Source of the DNA: Aquanectria penicillioides | Lineage: Eukaryota > Ascomycota > Sordariomycetes > Hypocreales > Nectriaceae | Length of the DNA: 64,000 nucleotides | NCBI GenBank assembly: GCA_003415625.1 | Contig: PYIU01000009.1 | Coordinates: 1,426,001-1,490,000 of the forward strand | Direction of reading: 5' to 3' | Part shown: positions 1-12,694 of the stretch, in pieces | How positions within the stretch are numbered: position 1 is the stretch's first letter | Layout of the letters: every line of letters starts with the position of its first letter | Position numbers and translations under genes: made by a program | The notes under the pieces: model-generated | Seen by the model: the letters and a program-made list of their open reading frames with translations, nothing else | What the model was told of the DNA's origin: nothing | The model's database searches: none

Positions 1-1148
1 TTGTGCAGATCATCACTACAAGGGTGTGTGACTAACGAGGCATAGGCACCACGGCCAACCGTCTTGGAGACGATTCGAAAGGGAAGATCCCGTGGCAAAG
101 GATCGAGCTGCGACTGCGACATGTGAAAGAATGAAGGTTAGCAATGCTGAAGACTCAAACAAAAAAAATTTAAGAAATGATACAAACGAGAGGCTGTATG
201 CTCTCATTCTGGTGCTGTTCACGCATATTTGAGCCTGCGTGAAAGCAGCAGGGAAACCCATGATTCACATCGTTCCCTTGCAATCCAGTGCATGAAGCAA
301 GAATAACAAGACATACCATGATTGCGACTCTGTTAAATGGTAACCCTTGCTCTTGCCGGGTGGGACTAGTGGATGCACGTCGAGTCCAGGTAGAGAGTCG
401 CGAACCTAACCTGCGTGTCGCCAGCTTGGTTGGTTGATCGTCAATGGTGCAGGCCTGTGAATGGGCTTTGTTCACACAAACTCGAGTGGTCGCGTCCGTC
501 GCGTCCGCCCGCGTAAAGCCGTTTTGATTGTTGCCCCAAGCGGGCCGTCTCCCAAGAAACTGAACACACGAGTCAACCCCCCTAGCCCGCTGTTTAGAGC
601 AAAAAAAATCGGCCGCATAGGCCCTGGCCGCCCACCAAAGGTGCCCTAAAAAGCCGCCGCCGCGCAGCATCCAGTGACGCTGTGGGTGGTTGCGGTGAGT
701 GGCGGCCCCACGTTTCACCGCCCCTGGCTGGGCCGGGATCCATTGGCCGGGGAAGGCAGCGCCGCTCCGTTGCCCGTTGCTGCGGTAAACACTCGAGCCT
801 GCTGTCTCTCATCACAACGCCGCCATTCATCCCACATTCGCGACTTTGCCCTCCTGTCGCATCCCAATCCCCAAACACGAAAAGAGTCGCGTCGGCTTTT
901 CCCATCTAAAGTCCCTCTTAATCCCTCCCCCTTCTTCCGCCGCCACTTCCCGCTGCCATCCATCTATCTCTTCCCTCCCTCCCATACTTACATCCCCTCC
1001 TTCCGGCTCCGGAATTGCCTTTTGCACATACGAATTCCACACCACCACAAAATTTGTCACCTCTGCTGTGCTGGTTTGCTCCGCCCACCTCGTTGTAACT
1101 CGCACTTCCCTGTCTGTTCGACTTGTATCTTCACGTCATTGTTCCCAA
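1..1148. other. Intergenic / 5' region of the E2 gene
   Basis: No supportable gene. Overlapping open frames on both strands lack codon bias and recognisable domains. The last few hundred bases are pyrimidine-rich, as expected for the promoter and long 5' UTR of the E2 gene that starts at 1149. An upstream frame runs into the E2 start without a stop, but its composition is that of UTR. Confidence 0.6.
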
Positions 1149-1811
1149 ATGGATTACACCATGGAAGACAACCAGAACTCCGCTCCTGGCAGCGTCCAGG
1201 CTGCCAAGCTCGGCGGCAACCAGAAGGGCCCCGACTCCCAGAGCACCATCAAGAGGTTTGTCGTCGCAAAGCGTTTCGATAATGCTCCCAACATCAATGC
1301 TAACATGCGCCAGGTTGCAAACTGAGTTGATGCAACTCATGACCTCTCCTGCCCCCGGCGTCTCGGCGTTCCCAGGTGCTGATGGAAACCTCATGGCTTG
1401 GACCGCCACCATCGAGGGTCCTGACGACACCCCCTATGCTGGCCTCACTATGAAGCTCAGCTTCGCCTTCCCTTCAAACTACCCCTACGCTGCTCCCACC
1501 GTCCTCTTCAAGACGCCCATCTACCACCCTAATGTCGACTTCTCCGGCCGCATCTGCTTGGACATCCTCAAGGACAAGTGGACCGCCGCCTACAACATCC
1601 AGACCGTCTTGTTGAGTCTACAGAGCTTGCTCGGAGAGCCCAACAAGTAAGTTAACAACCTCAGTCCTCGCTCTAATTGATTTCGACGTGACGCTAACAT
1701 ACGTCAAGCGCATCTCCTCTCAATGGTGAGGCCGCAGAGCTCTGGGACAAGGACGCCGAGGAATTCAAGAAGAAGGTCCTAGGACGACACAGAGATATCG
1801 AGGATGAGTAA
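1149..1811 (+). CDS. ubc11: Ubiquitin-conjugating enzyme E2, UBE2C/UBC11 type
   Basis: E2 enzyme of the UBE2C/Ubc11/UbcP4 class. In this family it works with the anaphase-promoting complex, priming ubiquitin on cyclin B and securin. Three exons, 1149-1255, 1314-1646 and 1709-1811, give 180 aa, close to the usual 179. The intron joins restore R-LQTELMQLM and EPN-N-ASPLNG. Both introns have GT..AG ends and a GCTAAC branch site near the acceptor. Visible are the HPNV motif, catalytic Cys at about residue 117 in GRICLDILK, and the LLGEPN..SPLN segment that identifies the class. The N-terminal ~35 residues form the variable extension before the UBC fold, as in UBE2C. A second ATG lies four codons in (1161), so the true start is 1149 or 1161. 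Convergent with RPL31 downstream. Confidence 0.95.
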
Positions 1812-2223
1812 GGGCAGGTCAATTTGGGTTTACGTGCATTGTTTGCTTGTATAGGAGAATTGGAGTCCTGGTGCATGGCTTGCTTTGGTGGCTTGTAGGA
1901 ATACGGGATTGCATGGCATTTTCCGCAAGTGGGCAAGGGAGGATATCCTTAGGGTCAGAAACAACAGACCGTAGTCGATGGTATATAATACCCTATCGAC
2001 AATTTGAGAAATCCACGGCCACTACTTCCACATCTATCATTCGCCCAGACCCACCATACACAAATCCGGACTGTTTCACGCCGAGGCACCCATAAGATTT
2101 GTCGTTGGCTTGCAAGCTTTGTATCACATTTCCCTCTGTATTTTCAGCGTGAAAAAGCTAGAATGCCGTATGCAACTCCGAAAGCCATGCCACCCTAGAA
2201 CCTGTCCCAAGAGAAACTTTTAT
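1812..2223. other. Convergent 3' spacer between E2 and RPL31
   Basis: The E2 gene and RPL31 end towards each other here. The stretch should hold both 3' UTRs. No open frame with domain or codon support is seen. Confidence 0.6.
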
Positions 2224-2752
2224 TTATTCCTCAACAATAACCGTGGGGAGGCCCTTGGGGTCCTTGACGTTCACAGCCTGAACGTAGCTGTACAGCTTCT
2301 CCTTGGCACCCTCCTCGTCGTTTCGTCGTCGGGAAATTCGCACGCGGAGTCGGTAGGGGACACCCTTGACACCCTGCTCCCAGACCTTCTTGTTGAGCTG
2401 GGGGTCGATGCGGACATCAGTGGTACCCTAAACATGTGTTAGCAATGGGTGAATTTTCTTGGTCTGCAATCTTGTCCGTTCCAATCGCTTCGCAATGGCT
2501 AGACAGATCGCCCAGGAAGGGCTCGTACCATGGCCTGAGTGGCGAAGTCCTTGATCTCCTTGATAGCGCGGGGAGCACGCTTCTTGAAGGTGACACCGTG
2601 CAGCTGCGACTCTGTTAGCATTCCTGTTCAATAAGGAAGCCCGGTATCTAGGCTCTCTTGTAGAGAAAACATACCCGCTTGTGCATGTGGATGGTGTACT
2701 CGCGGGCGACGACATCCGCAATGGCGGAGCGCTGGGTCTTCTTGGACGACAT
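2224..2752 (-). CDS. rpl31: 60S ribosomal protein L31 (eL31)
   Basis: Structural component of the large cytosolic ribosomal subunit, near the polypeptide exit tunnel. Three exons on the minus strand, 2675-2752, 2529-2603 and 2224-2427, encode 118 aa, a normal L31 length. Exon 1 gives [20 protein letters not shown] and ends at HKR, exon 2 runs [21 protein letters not shown], and exon 3 starts [19 protein letters not shown] and ends in VEE. Junctions fall at codon boundaries. Upstream, an intron in the 5' UTR is likely: donor GTACGA at 2878, branch TACTGAC, acceptor AAATCAG two bases before the ATG. Such leader introns are common in fungal ribosomal protein genes, but this one is inferred from sequence only. 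Divergent from the RGS gene at 3444. Confidence 0.96.
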
Positions 2753-3443
2753 GGCTGATTTTGGTGTCAGTAACTCGGTTGCGGGAGTGCAGTAATGGCG
2801 AGTGCGTAGGAATCGCAACTCTAATCGTCTCTGTATAGAGAGTCTGGCAAAGGAAGAGGAGAATTGTCGGGTTCGTACCTGCGGATCGTCTTCTCGGTCT
2901 GGCGATGAGGAGGTGTTGATGTCGAATACCAAATTCCCACAAAATCTTTGTGCGTAGGGCAGGCTCGAAATTCGTGGGTGGGGGTAGCGAACCAATAGGG
3001 CACAGTCAGGCGGTCCCGCCAATTTTGTCACGTGATAAAGCTGGTCGGACCCACTTCCAGCCTCGAGTTAACGTAACTGGGCATAGAATCAGTTTGATTA
3101 GATCCACGTCGTTCTGGGCTGTTTACCGCAAGGCTCTCCCGTCGTCACCATTCAAGAGTCAACATTCCAACAGCCGCTACGGCAAACCACCGCAAGCTTC
3201 TGCGCTGCGCCTCCTCCTTCTCTACGTTATTAAGATCGATATCGCACAGAGAGACACCTGCGCCGGTTGCACACAAGGGATATAGTCCTCGTATCGACGT
3301 CTAGGGGTTTTCGCGTAAACGCTTCTTCGTCATCGCAGTGGCGCAACTATCGGCAGTTGGTGTTTCTCGCGCCTCGAAACAATCTCGTCCTTCACTCTAC
3401 ATTACACTCATTCAACCTAAGCCCTGGCATTCTGCAGCGCAAG
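2753..3443. other. Divergent promoter region, RPL31 / RGS gene
   Basis: Holds the RPL31 leader with its probable leader intron (2755-2878) and the upstream region of the RGS gene. No coding sequence is supported. Confidence 0.55.
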
Positions 3444-4644
3444 ATGGCCGACCACCAACCCATCACCACGACGTCGACGCCGTCGCCTCAGCCCGACATG
3501 ACGAGGAACCGACTTCCGACTCTGTTTGAGGTGCTGAGCCGACGCACGCTGCCTCCAGTCGACCTTTTCTCATTCTACATCTATATGCGAGACCAGCAGA
3601 GATCTGTGGACTATCTTGATTTCTGGTAGGCTTGGGAACAGTGCCAGAATCGCGATGCATTGACTGACAATCTTACAGGCTAGATGTGGCTCAGCACATG
3701 TCCTTGTGCCGTCACTATGTCCGAGAGCTTCGACGCTCTGTTCTTATCGGAACCCCCGACATGGAAAAGTCCGGCTCGAAGCGATCATCGGCAATCCTGG
3801 AGAACATTGGCGATTTGGAACCTCGAGTGGCTGGCCCCTCGATGTATGCCACCGAGAAGGAGAAGAATCAGGACAACCAGCTATCTGCATTTCTTCGTGA
3901 AGATCAAGGTCACGACTCCCCTCAGAGCGGCGGCCCAGTTAGGCCAAGTCCTCAATTCAGCAACTCTCACGACATTACGACGGACTCCAACTCTCCGGCT
4001 CACACTGTCGCCAGAAACGATATCCGTGCCTCGGCAGAGAAAATCCTCTACACATTCTTGATGCCTGGCGCTGAACGAGAAATCACCCTCCCCGGCTCTA
4101 TCACCCAGGACGTAACCACCGCCATCGAAGAGCTGGGTCGCGATGATCCCGAGGTGTTTGATGTCGCCAAGGATTACGTATTCCAGGCTATGGAACGGGA
4201 TGCCTTCCCGGGCTTCTTGAGAATGAAGGCCCTGGGTAACCTGATTCCACCTACGCTCATCATGAGACTTATTGTGGGACTCATTGCCATGTTTGGAGCT
4301 TTCTGGACTGGTTTCGTTCTTATCTTCCTTGATATGTCTCGCCAAACAAAGTGCTGGGTAAGTAATGCTCGCGGAATATCAGAAATCCTAGTTCTAACAT
4401 GCCGCAGCTTATCATACCATTCAGCATTGGTGTCTACTTCCTCGCATCTTATCAATACTCTCTTGATCCCATCTTGGCCCTGGTCGGCTACAGCGAGTAC
4501 ACTCCCTTCAACTTTTCCCGCATTCGCGAACCATATGTTCGCACACTCCTCGCCAAACGAGCTCTTGTGGTCCTAGCTGTCACCTTCCTTATCGACGCTG
4601 GTCTCTGCATTCTTTTCATCATGGTTCCCGGAAAGCGCCTGTGA
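3444..4644 (+). CDS. rax1: RGS-domain membrane protein, Rax1-like
   Basis: Three exons, 3444-3625, 3679-4357 and 4408-4644, encode 365 aa. The N-terminus (from about residue 25, LPTLFEVLSRRTLPPVDLFSF) and a second block (ASAEKILYTFLMPGAEREI.. to FLRMKAL) match an RGS fold split by a disordered charged insert. Three hydrophobic segments follow: RLIVGLIAMFGAFWTGFVLI, IIPFSIGVYFLASY and LVVLAVTFLIDAGLCILFIM. RGS fold plus C-terminal membrane segments is the layout of yeast Rax1, a bud-site landmark protein, and of fungal membrane-bound RGS proteins. RGS domains accelerate GTP hydrolysis by G-alpha, but GAP activity is not established for the Rax1 branch. Splicing rebuilds W at both exon joins (DFW-LDV and CW-LII). 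Exact subfamily is my inference. Confidence 0.85.
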
Positions 4645-5144
4645 ACGAGCAATCGGACTCTCCACAATGGCCAACGATGCGGGCCATCGCTGGCCGCCCG
4701 GACTATTTCTTCACAACAATGTCTCTGTGAGATGATTTGTGAGAGATTAAATTCACGACCGTCATGATTTTTGAGAGTTTGATTTGGCAAATATACCAGT
4801 TGTTCTGGTGAAGGAGGAACTAGAATTGTGCTTTTTGCAGGTTGCGGCGTCAAATTCCCCATGTTTTTTTGTTGTACCATCCAGGGACTTGTATGTAGAC
4901 TCTACACACTCAACCCAGAGCTTCAGATCCGCGTCTTGGAGTATCTGGCTACACCATACTTTTTTTTTTTTTTTCATATTCATTTCTAGGCAATTGGGAA
5001 GAAGCATGAGCGGAAGGTGGCACTTTGTACTAATTGAGGTTAACAAATGGGCGTTATGTCGTCTAATTACATTCGTGGTTCTTCGTAATACAGTTTTAGA
5101 GTGTCTATCATGTCCGCTGCAAGTAGTGGGTTGTGAAATACCCT
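4645..5144. other. Convergent 3' spacer
   Basis: Lies between the ends of the RGS gene and CSN7, with a T tract near 4963-4974. Contains 3' UTR sequence only, as far as can be seen. Confidence 0.55.
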
Positions 5145-6019
5145 TTACATCTTGCGCTTGTTCGCTCGCTCCTCTGGCTCGTCAACATCCATGCTCTCGC
5201 TATCTACCACGCTGCCAACCTCCATGACGGGTCGCTTGTTAAAGGTCCGTCGGGCAAGCATCTCCCCCCGCATCAAGGCTACCGTCTCGTACTTTCTGCC
5301 ACCATCCTGAACATCCGACATCAGTCCAAGGAGCTTATCCTCTGCGGCAGTCTGTTCGCGCTGCCGCACAGCAGCGGCGGTCCGGATCTCCTTCATCTGG
5401 GTCTCGAGGTCACCGAGGGTCGAGGTGCAGCGATTGCTCCACGTCTTTAGGGCTGAAATCATGACCGGGATGGCGCCAGGCTGCAGGTCTCGCAGGGGCG
5501 CGACGCTGGTGACCTGGACGGCCGCACGGGCGGGGTCGAGGGTGGCGTGGAGCAGGCCGGCATACACGGCAGATATGACGAGCGCCTCGAGGTCGCGGGA
5601 GTTGGGGAGGTTGAGGGCAGCCTGGAGGGCATCGTATGAGAGGTTCTGGCGGTCGCGAGCAAGCGTGAGGAGTGACAGCTGGCGAAGCTTCTTGGCCTGG
5701 GCGTCATCGAGCGCGGGCAGGCCAGGTGTGGAGCGGTAGGTGTCGTAGGTACCGTGGGAGAAGATCTGGAGGAGTTTGAAGTATGAGGCGTAGTCTGAGG
5801 AGGTTTCTAGCGACTGGATAGAGGGCGTGTCGAGGAGTTCGGCGAAGATGAATGTGTTTGGTGCTGCGGTGGCTCGGCTGACGAGGTCGGCGGCGGCGCG
5901 GGGCGAGTTAGCCGTCTTGGAGAGCGCTAGGAAGGGCTGTGAGGCGTTAGATTGGTATCTGGGCGGTTTCGAGTTCTGAAACGCACCTCGAGGGCATTGA
6001 GGGCCTTTGTTTGCTCCAT
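5145..6019 (-). CDS. csn7: COP9 signalosome subunit 7 (PCI domain)
   Basis: Subunit of the COP9 signalosome, which removes Nedd8 from cullins and so tunes SCF-type ubiquitin ligases. Two exons, 5987-6019 (MEQTKALNALE) and 5145-5936, encode 274 aa. The body carries a PCI helical/winged-helix domain: PFLALSKTANSPRAAADLV, TFIFAELLDTPSIQSLE, a YFKLLQIFSHGTYDTYRS segment, and the winged-helix start RQLSLLTLARDRQNLSYDAL. The C-terminus is charged with a KRK end. Donor GTGCGT and acceptor CACAG lie around a 50-nt intron. The long second exon has no internal ATG before about residue 130, so a search for ATG-started frames would miss the N-terminal half. Confidence 0.9.
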
Positions 6020-9000
6020 CGTAGTAAAGGTCGAGGCAAGCCGCCTCGCTGGATGGTTCACGATGAGGATGAAGCGGAAGTGGTGTCAGGCCAGAGCTTG
6101 TGCGGGCTGCAAAGAGAACGACGGTGGATCAGTTGAGTCTCGAGTTACCCTGGTGCAGCAGCGCAGCTAACGAGAGGGGTATGACTAAGGATGGAGGTTG
6201 AGTTCGGGATGCTCGAACTCACAATGAGATGAGGTTCGTTTGGAGGTGAGGCTGGAGCAGGCAAGCAAGCTGTGGCGGCGCGGGGCTTTGGTGGGTGTGC
6301 CGTGTGGGGCCGGTGTTTGTGCATCGTGGGGTACAACAGGACGCGGCGCATCAACTCACTTACCCTACAGTCCCAAACCTCGTCAACATTTTGCAAAAAT
6401 TTATAAGTCCCTAATTGTGATTCTATGGTACGTATAAATTCCGGCTATCTCCATTCTGTTATCCTTGAGGAAACGATCCCCTGTCGTGTTATTTGATTAT
6501 TTGCGGTAGTATCTGTAAACGGGTTGGATTTAGAAAGAAAACGTGCAGTGGTCTGCGAAATCGCACTATATTCGCTTCAAGGATTGTCAAACATTATCTC
6601 GATCAACTATCCGATTTAGTACCAGACCAAAAAATAACGGCAGGGTTGCGACCACAGCCTATCTCAACTACAAACTCCAAATCTCCCACAACAAGAGACT
6701 TTTTATCAAAGGTGAATGCCGGAAGTCTGGGACCCGATAGCCCTCGCAAGGAGTCCCGAAAACGGCCTACGTAGCGTGAAACCTTTCTCAAGAACAAAAG
6801 GGTTCTCAATCGAAACGGTTACGGAAATGAAACAGACGTCGCAGATTTCAATTCGTTTCTGAGCTGTGAACTCCAAAACACTGCAGATCAGGAGTTGTGT
6901 TACTGCCCCAGATCCAAGACGATTCTCGAAACATCGAAAAAAAAGGTTGTTATGCACCTGAATCCCGTGCTCTTCCCCAGAATGCTCGGACATAATTAAA
7001 TATAGAACGTTAGAAATGCAGCGACAAGTGTCATTGGAAAAGGATTCAAGCATGCGAATAAGGCCTCAGCCACATCTTACATCTGGTAAGAAAACGTCTA
7101 GAGCATTGTGTCCCACAGCGTTGGACGCCCCAGCCCCAGCCCCAGCCCCATCCGCGAATCTATTTATGAGGATTGTTTCCGTAGTGCCGGAACAGGTGAG
7201 ATCCGGGGAATGCTGGAGGGCTTGTATTATCTCATCTTACACATCACACATGGACGCCTCATTCGAGCACACGTGCCAGTAAAACGTGCCCCAAAACGAC
7301 AAAGCACGGTGAGTAGCTCCAATTCGTAAATCACTGGCCAAAGGCGTGAAGGGGACCAGACATGATCGACCATTCGAAGCTTGAGACACACAAGTATAAG
7401 ATGCGCTTGGGCTGTGTCAGAAGATAAGAATATTATGTTGTCAACGGCCGCCTCAGCAGGTTAGTGCCAATAGTTTGGTGCAAAACAGCCAAAAAGTGAG
7501 GAACCGGCGGGTTGTGAGAGGCAGAGATCGACACTTGCGTCTTGAGAACCACGGAATGGCGCCATCATCCGGGGAGATTTGTCCAACATGCAGGTGTACG
7601 TCGTGTCTGCTGTCCTCTTTGCATACGGGCTGAAGGAGATAGCGATAAATATTTATATCTGCGTCTGCCGGCAATTGGAGTTTGTCCGGGGCAGGGTTGT
7701 AATCTCACTCATGGAGCCTCGTACATGTACGTATGCAGTCCATACGGTCGCGCAGCCTGCACCGTACCCTTGCCGCACAGTTGGACGGCTTGCAGCTGAA
7801 TGCACCTCAGCAGCTCACGTCCCACCGTTTTCACCACCAGAGCCCCCAATAAGTTACTACCACCGCCAAACACGGCACGGGCGCGGCCGACAGCAAGAAA
7901 GGGCACGGGGGAGCGTTGGCCAATGGCTGACCGTTGCAGCAAGCCTCTGACTGAAAGAGTGGAGAGTTCCGTAGGGTGCGTAATTCCGCGACTCTGGGCG
8001 CCCAGTGGCCCCAGCGTTCCGGGTTTGCGTCGTGTGCTTCATCAGCGTCGCAAGGTTGCTGGCCGCTGTCCATTGAGAGCGAGAGTGAGACTTGTCCAAA
8101 AGAGTGAAAAGCAAGACGTTCAGCTTCGAGTGACCCCCCTGTGTCCTGTCTCTTTGTCACACGCACGCACCGCACTGCACCGCACGCGCCCCAATACAAC
8201 CCGTCAATCGCCTACTATTAGCTACCGCCAGGGTGACAACCTCGCTCCGCGCGTGCCATTGTTTAAGGCGCTTCGCTTGCAATCGCTGGGGCAGTCCCTC
8301 CTGTCCTGTAACAACTCCTAGGGCTCCCCCTTCGACCCTGACGATAATCCACCAACAGGAAGCCCCTGTTGCATCTTGGTCGCTGTGCTGTTACAAGGCC
8401 CTTGTTGATCCTCCCGGTTAGTGCTCCGCAACTGCTCCGTACGCTGGGCATTGAAGCTTGCTGTCCCCGGCGACATCACCAATCCGAGCCATTCCAAGAA
8501 ACCGAACAAGTCTCGCTTGTCGGCCAAGGCCCTACCTCTTGCAGTTGGTGAGCTTCAGCCCAAAAAAGAGCCGAGATCCCGTTCCGTCTCATCTCATCTC
8601 ACCCATGTCCCGGGTCTTTGCGATTCACTGTCTTATTTTTTCTTCGACTCCCTTCCGCTGACCAACAACCTTCGTGGCTCCCAGCCTCGATTATTAACTC
8701 TCTCCCGCTCCCTCCGCCATCACACATCTCAAGGAGACCCGCCCCCCAGAAGCCGGTCTTCGCTGGGCCCGCCCACGCTGTTCTTGTTCTGCTGCTAGTC
8801 ACCATATCGCCAAATTTTAATTATCTGATCACGCTACTTCCCTTCTCTCCCTAGCCGCAAGCCTCTGAGTTGCGCAACTGACTACATCCCGCGTACATAA
8901 CGACTCATTCCCCACGAAATGCCCACCACTGCCCGGTAGCGAGGGATCAACCGAAAAAACCACTCGCCTCTGCCTCCCCCATCTGCGATAAGGCCAATCT

Positions 9001-9063
9001 GTCCGCCTCGCAAGTTTGTTGCGACCACCACCGCCGGCAGAGAGACGGAGCGCAACGGCTGCG
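6020..9063. other. 3-kb spacer upstream of CSN7 and the copper ATPase
   Basis: Divergent intergenic region. A CCCCAG tandem tract lies at about 7128-7150. The last 1.2 kb is pyrimidine-rich and probably holds the promoter and leader of the copper ATPase. No open frame shows a domain or convincing codon use. Confidence 0.5.
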
Positions 9064-12000
9064 ATGGCCCCATCATACATTCAAATCCCCTCGAGGGATG
9101 ACGACCACAACGGTGCCGCCTTGGCGGCTCCGAGAAGCGCTCACATGGCGACCACTACCCTTCGCGTAGAAGGCATGACGTGAGTTCAGTCCCACTCCAT
9201 ATCAGATCCGCGTTTGCCGAGCATCTCCGAGCATCCGCAAGACCTCGCAAATGCATGGGTATTGAGATGACTAACGTATTTATTCTTGTGACAGTTGCGG
9301 CGCCTGCACTTCCGCTGTTGAAGCTGGCTTCAAAGGCGTCGGCGGTGTTGGCAACGTCTCTGTGAGCCTTGTCATGGAGCGCGCCGTTGTCATGCATGAC
9401 CCGCAGATCATCAGCGCCGCCAAGATCCAAGAAATCATTGAGGACCGCGGCTTCGACGCCGAAGTCCTCTCCACCGACCTTCCGAGCCCTACCGTCCCCC
9501 GACACCCCGAGCCCCAGGCCCAAAACGACGACGATGGCCTGTTGACCACTACCGTAGCCATCGAGGGCATGACTTGCGGTGCATGCACCTCAGCTGTCGA
9601 GGGCGGCTTCAAAGATGTACCCGGTGTCAAGCACTTCAGCATATCATTACTGTCGGAGCGAGCCGTCATCGAGCACGACCCAACACTTCTTTCAGCCGCA
9701 CAAATCGCTGAAATCATTGAGGACCGTGGATTTGACGCCGAGATCGTCGATAGCGTCAAGGTGGAAAAGGCATCCGGCGGCGCCGAACCGACCGACACCA
9801 TTGCTACCACCACAGTAGCAATTGAGGGAATGACTTGTGGCGCCTGCACATCAGCTGTGGAAGGGGCGTTTAAAGGCGTGGACGGACTGATTAAATTTAA
9901 TATTAGCCTGCTTGCGGAGCGGGCCGTCCTCACGCATGACATTGCGAAACTTTCCCCCGAGAAGATTGTCGAGGAGATTGAGGATCGAGGATTCGATGCC
10001 AAAGTCCTGTCGACTCAATTCACCGGCGATGCGTTGGGAGGATCATCTACCTCTCAATTCAAACTCTTTGGTGTCTCCGATGCTACTGTAGCAACTTCAT
10101 TAGAGAACGTGTTGAGAGCTCTACCCGGCGTGGATTCGGTATCGATCAGCTTGGTCACTTCCCGCCTCACCGTTACGCACCAGTCCGACGTCATCGGCAT
10201 GCGAGGAATCGTGGAGGCGGTTGAAGCCGAGGGACTGAATGTTCTCATTGCCGACACCCAAGACAACAATGCCCAGCTCGAATCCTTGGCAAAGACGAGG
10301 GAGATTAACGAATGGCGCAAGGCTTTTCGCACGTCGCTGGCATTCGCGATCCCCGTCTTCCTTATTGGCATGATTTTCCCCATGTGCTTGCACCAACTCG
10401 ATTTTGGTGGTTTCAAGTTAATACCTGGTCTATATCTTGGCGATGTCATCTGTTTGGTTCTTACGATACCCGTGCAATTCGGCATTGGAAAACGATTTTA
10501 TGTTTCTGCTTGGAAATCTATCAAGCATGGTTCCCCTACCATGGACGTCCTGGTCATCCTGGGCACCTCGTGTGCTTTCTTCTTCAGTATCCTGGCCATG
10601 ACAGTGTCATTACTCGTACCTCCTCATACGCGGCCGAGCACGATCTTCGACACTAGCACTATGCTGATCACCTTTATCACTTTCAGTCGTTTCCTAGAGA
10701 ACCGTGCCAAGGGTCAGACCTCGAAGGCTCTCTCTCGTCTCATGTCGTTAGCCCCTTCAAGAGCTACTATTTACGTGGACCCCATTGCGGTTGAAAAGGC
10801 CATCGAGCGTTGGTCCAGCTCCAATGATATGGAGCCTAAGACCCCGACAGCCTCTGACATGGGTGGTTCGGCATACGAAGAAAGGCTTATTGCTACTGAG
10901 TTGCTGCAGGTCGGTGACATTGTTGTCATCAGGCCTGGCGATAAGATTCCTGCTGATGGAGTTCTGCTTCGTGGCAAGACTTACATTGATGAGAGCATGG
11001 TTACCGGCGAGGCCATGCCCGTTCAGAAGAACCCGGGAGATAATGTAATCGGCGGAACCGTCAACAGTGATGGCCGGATAGACTTCCGTGTCACCCGAGC
11101 TGGGCGTGATACCCAGCTTAGCCAGATCGTCAAGCTTGTCCAGGATGCCCAGACCACCCGCGCGCCGATTCAGCAGCTCGCCGACACGCTCGCTGGTTAT
11201 TTCGTTCCTACGATCCTCATCCTTGGACTCATCACGTTCCTCGGCTGGATGATTCTCAGCCACGTGCTCCCGAACCCCCCGAAGATCTTCCTCCAAGATG
11301 CAAGCGGTGGCAAGATCATGGTATGCGTGAAGCTCTGTATCTCTGTCATCGTCTTTGCGTGTCCTTGTGCCCTTGGCCTCGCCACCCCAACCGCCGTCAT
11401 GGTTGGCACAGGCGTGGGCGCTGAGAACGGTATCCTGATTAAGGGTGGTGTGGCTCTGGAAAGAATCACCAAGGTTACGCAGATCGTCCTGGACAAGACA
11501 GGAACTATCACTCATGGAAGGATGAGCGTCGCTGAGATCAACCTGGACATGATCTGGCAAGATAACGAATGGAGGCGTCGCCTTTGGTGGACAATTATCG
11601 GACTCGCAGAGATGGGCAGCGAACACCCCGTGGGTAAGGCCATCTTGGCTGCTGCTCGCCAGGAGCTTGGTCTGGATTCCGAAGGCACAATCGAAGGCAG
11701 CGTTGGTGACTTCAAAGCGGCTGTTGGCAAGGGCGTCAACGCCGTAGTCGAGCCAGCCACGTCTGCTGGGCGCACTCGCTATCGTGTGTTGCTTGGAAAT
11801 GTCACCTACCTGCGAGACAATGGAGTCAAGGTCCCCGAGGACGCAGTTGAGGCCTCGGAACACCTCAACTCCAGCGCCGGTCGGGCTGCGGCTAAGGGTC
11901 CTGCTTCCGGTACAACCAATATCTTTGTCGCCATCGATGGTCAGTACACTGGCCACCTTTGCCTGGCAGACTCGATCAAGGAGGGCGCCCCAGCGGCCAT

Positions 12001-12694
12001 CTCGGTTCTCCACAGAATGGGTATCAAGACCGCTATCGTGACCGGTGATCAGCGCTCAACAGCGCTCGCCGTTGCTGCCGCCGTTGGCATCGCTCCCGAA
12101 AACGTCTTCGCTGGTGTCAGCCCTGACCAGAAGCAAGCCATCCTCAAGGAGATCCAATCCCAAGGTGAGGTCGTCGGCATGGTCGGTGACGGTATCAACG
12201 ACTCGCCAGCTCTCGCCACTGCCGACGTCGGCATTGCCATGGCCAGCGGTACCGACGTGGCCATGGAAGCCGCCGACGTGGTGCTCATGCGCCCAACGGA
12301 TCTCATGGACATCCCCGCGGCGCTGAATCTCTCGCGAACCATCTTCCGCCGCATCAAGCTCAACCTCGCCTGGGCGTGCATGTACAACATCATCGGCCTG
12401 CCCATTGCCATGGGCTTCTTTCTGCCCTTCGGCTTCCACATGCACCCCATGATGGCCGGCTTTGCCATGGCCTTCAGCAGCGTCAGTGTCGTCGTCAGCA
12501 GCTTGCTACTGAAGTTATGGAAGCGGCCCCGCTGGATGGACGAGGCTGCCAACGCTCCCAAGGGCGGCCTTCACTGGAAGGGCGGCCGTGGTGTCGTCGG
12601 CTGGTTCCGCGAGATGTTTGGTCGGAGAGGCGCCAGCAAGCAGGACGGATATGTGCCTCTTGCGGATCTCGAGGCGGCAGAGTCGCATGTTTAA
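9064..12694 (+). CDS. ccc2: Copper-transporting P1B-type ATPase (CCC2/ATP7 type)
   Basis: Pumps Cu(I) across secretory or plasma membranes; in the CCC2/ATP7 family it loads cuproenzymes such as multicopper oxidases and laccases. Two exons, 9064-9179 and 9295-12694, encode about 1171 aa. There are three heavy-metal-associated domains with GMTCGAC motifs (Cys pairs near residues 40/43, 133/136 and 220/223) and a fourth HMA-like segment (FKLFGVSDATVATSLENVLR) lacking the Cys pair. Membrane segments follow, then the TGEAMPV actuator loop, the CPCALGLATP ion site (Cys 728/730), phosphorylation site DKTGTITHG (Asp 772), SEHPVGKA, VTGDQRSTA and GDGINDSPALA. The last membrane helix holds MAFSSVSVV, diagnostic of copper pumps. 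The single intron falls directly before the first CGAC motif. Convergent with the glycosyltransferase gene. Confidence 0.97.

Noticed and set aside
10757..12013. 418-codon minus-strand frame
   Set aside because: Antisense shadow of the copper ATPase.
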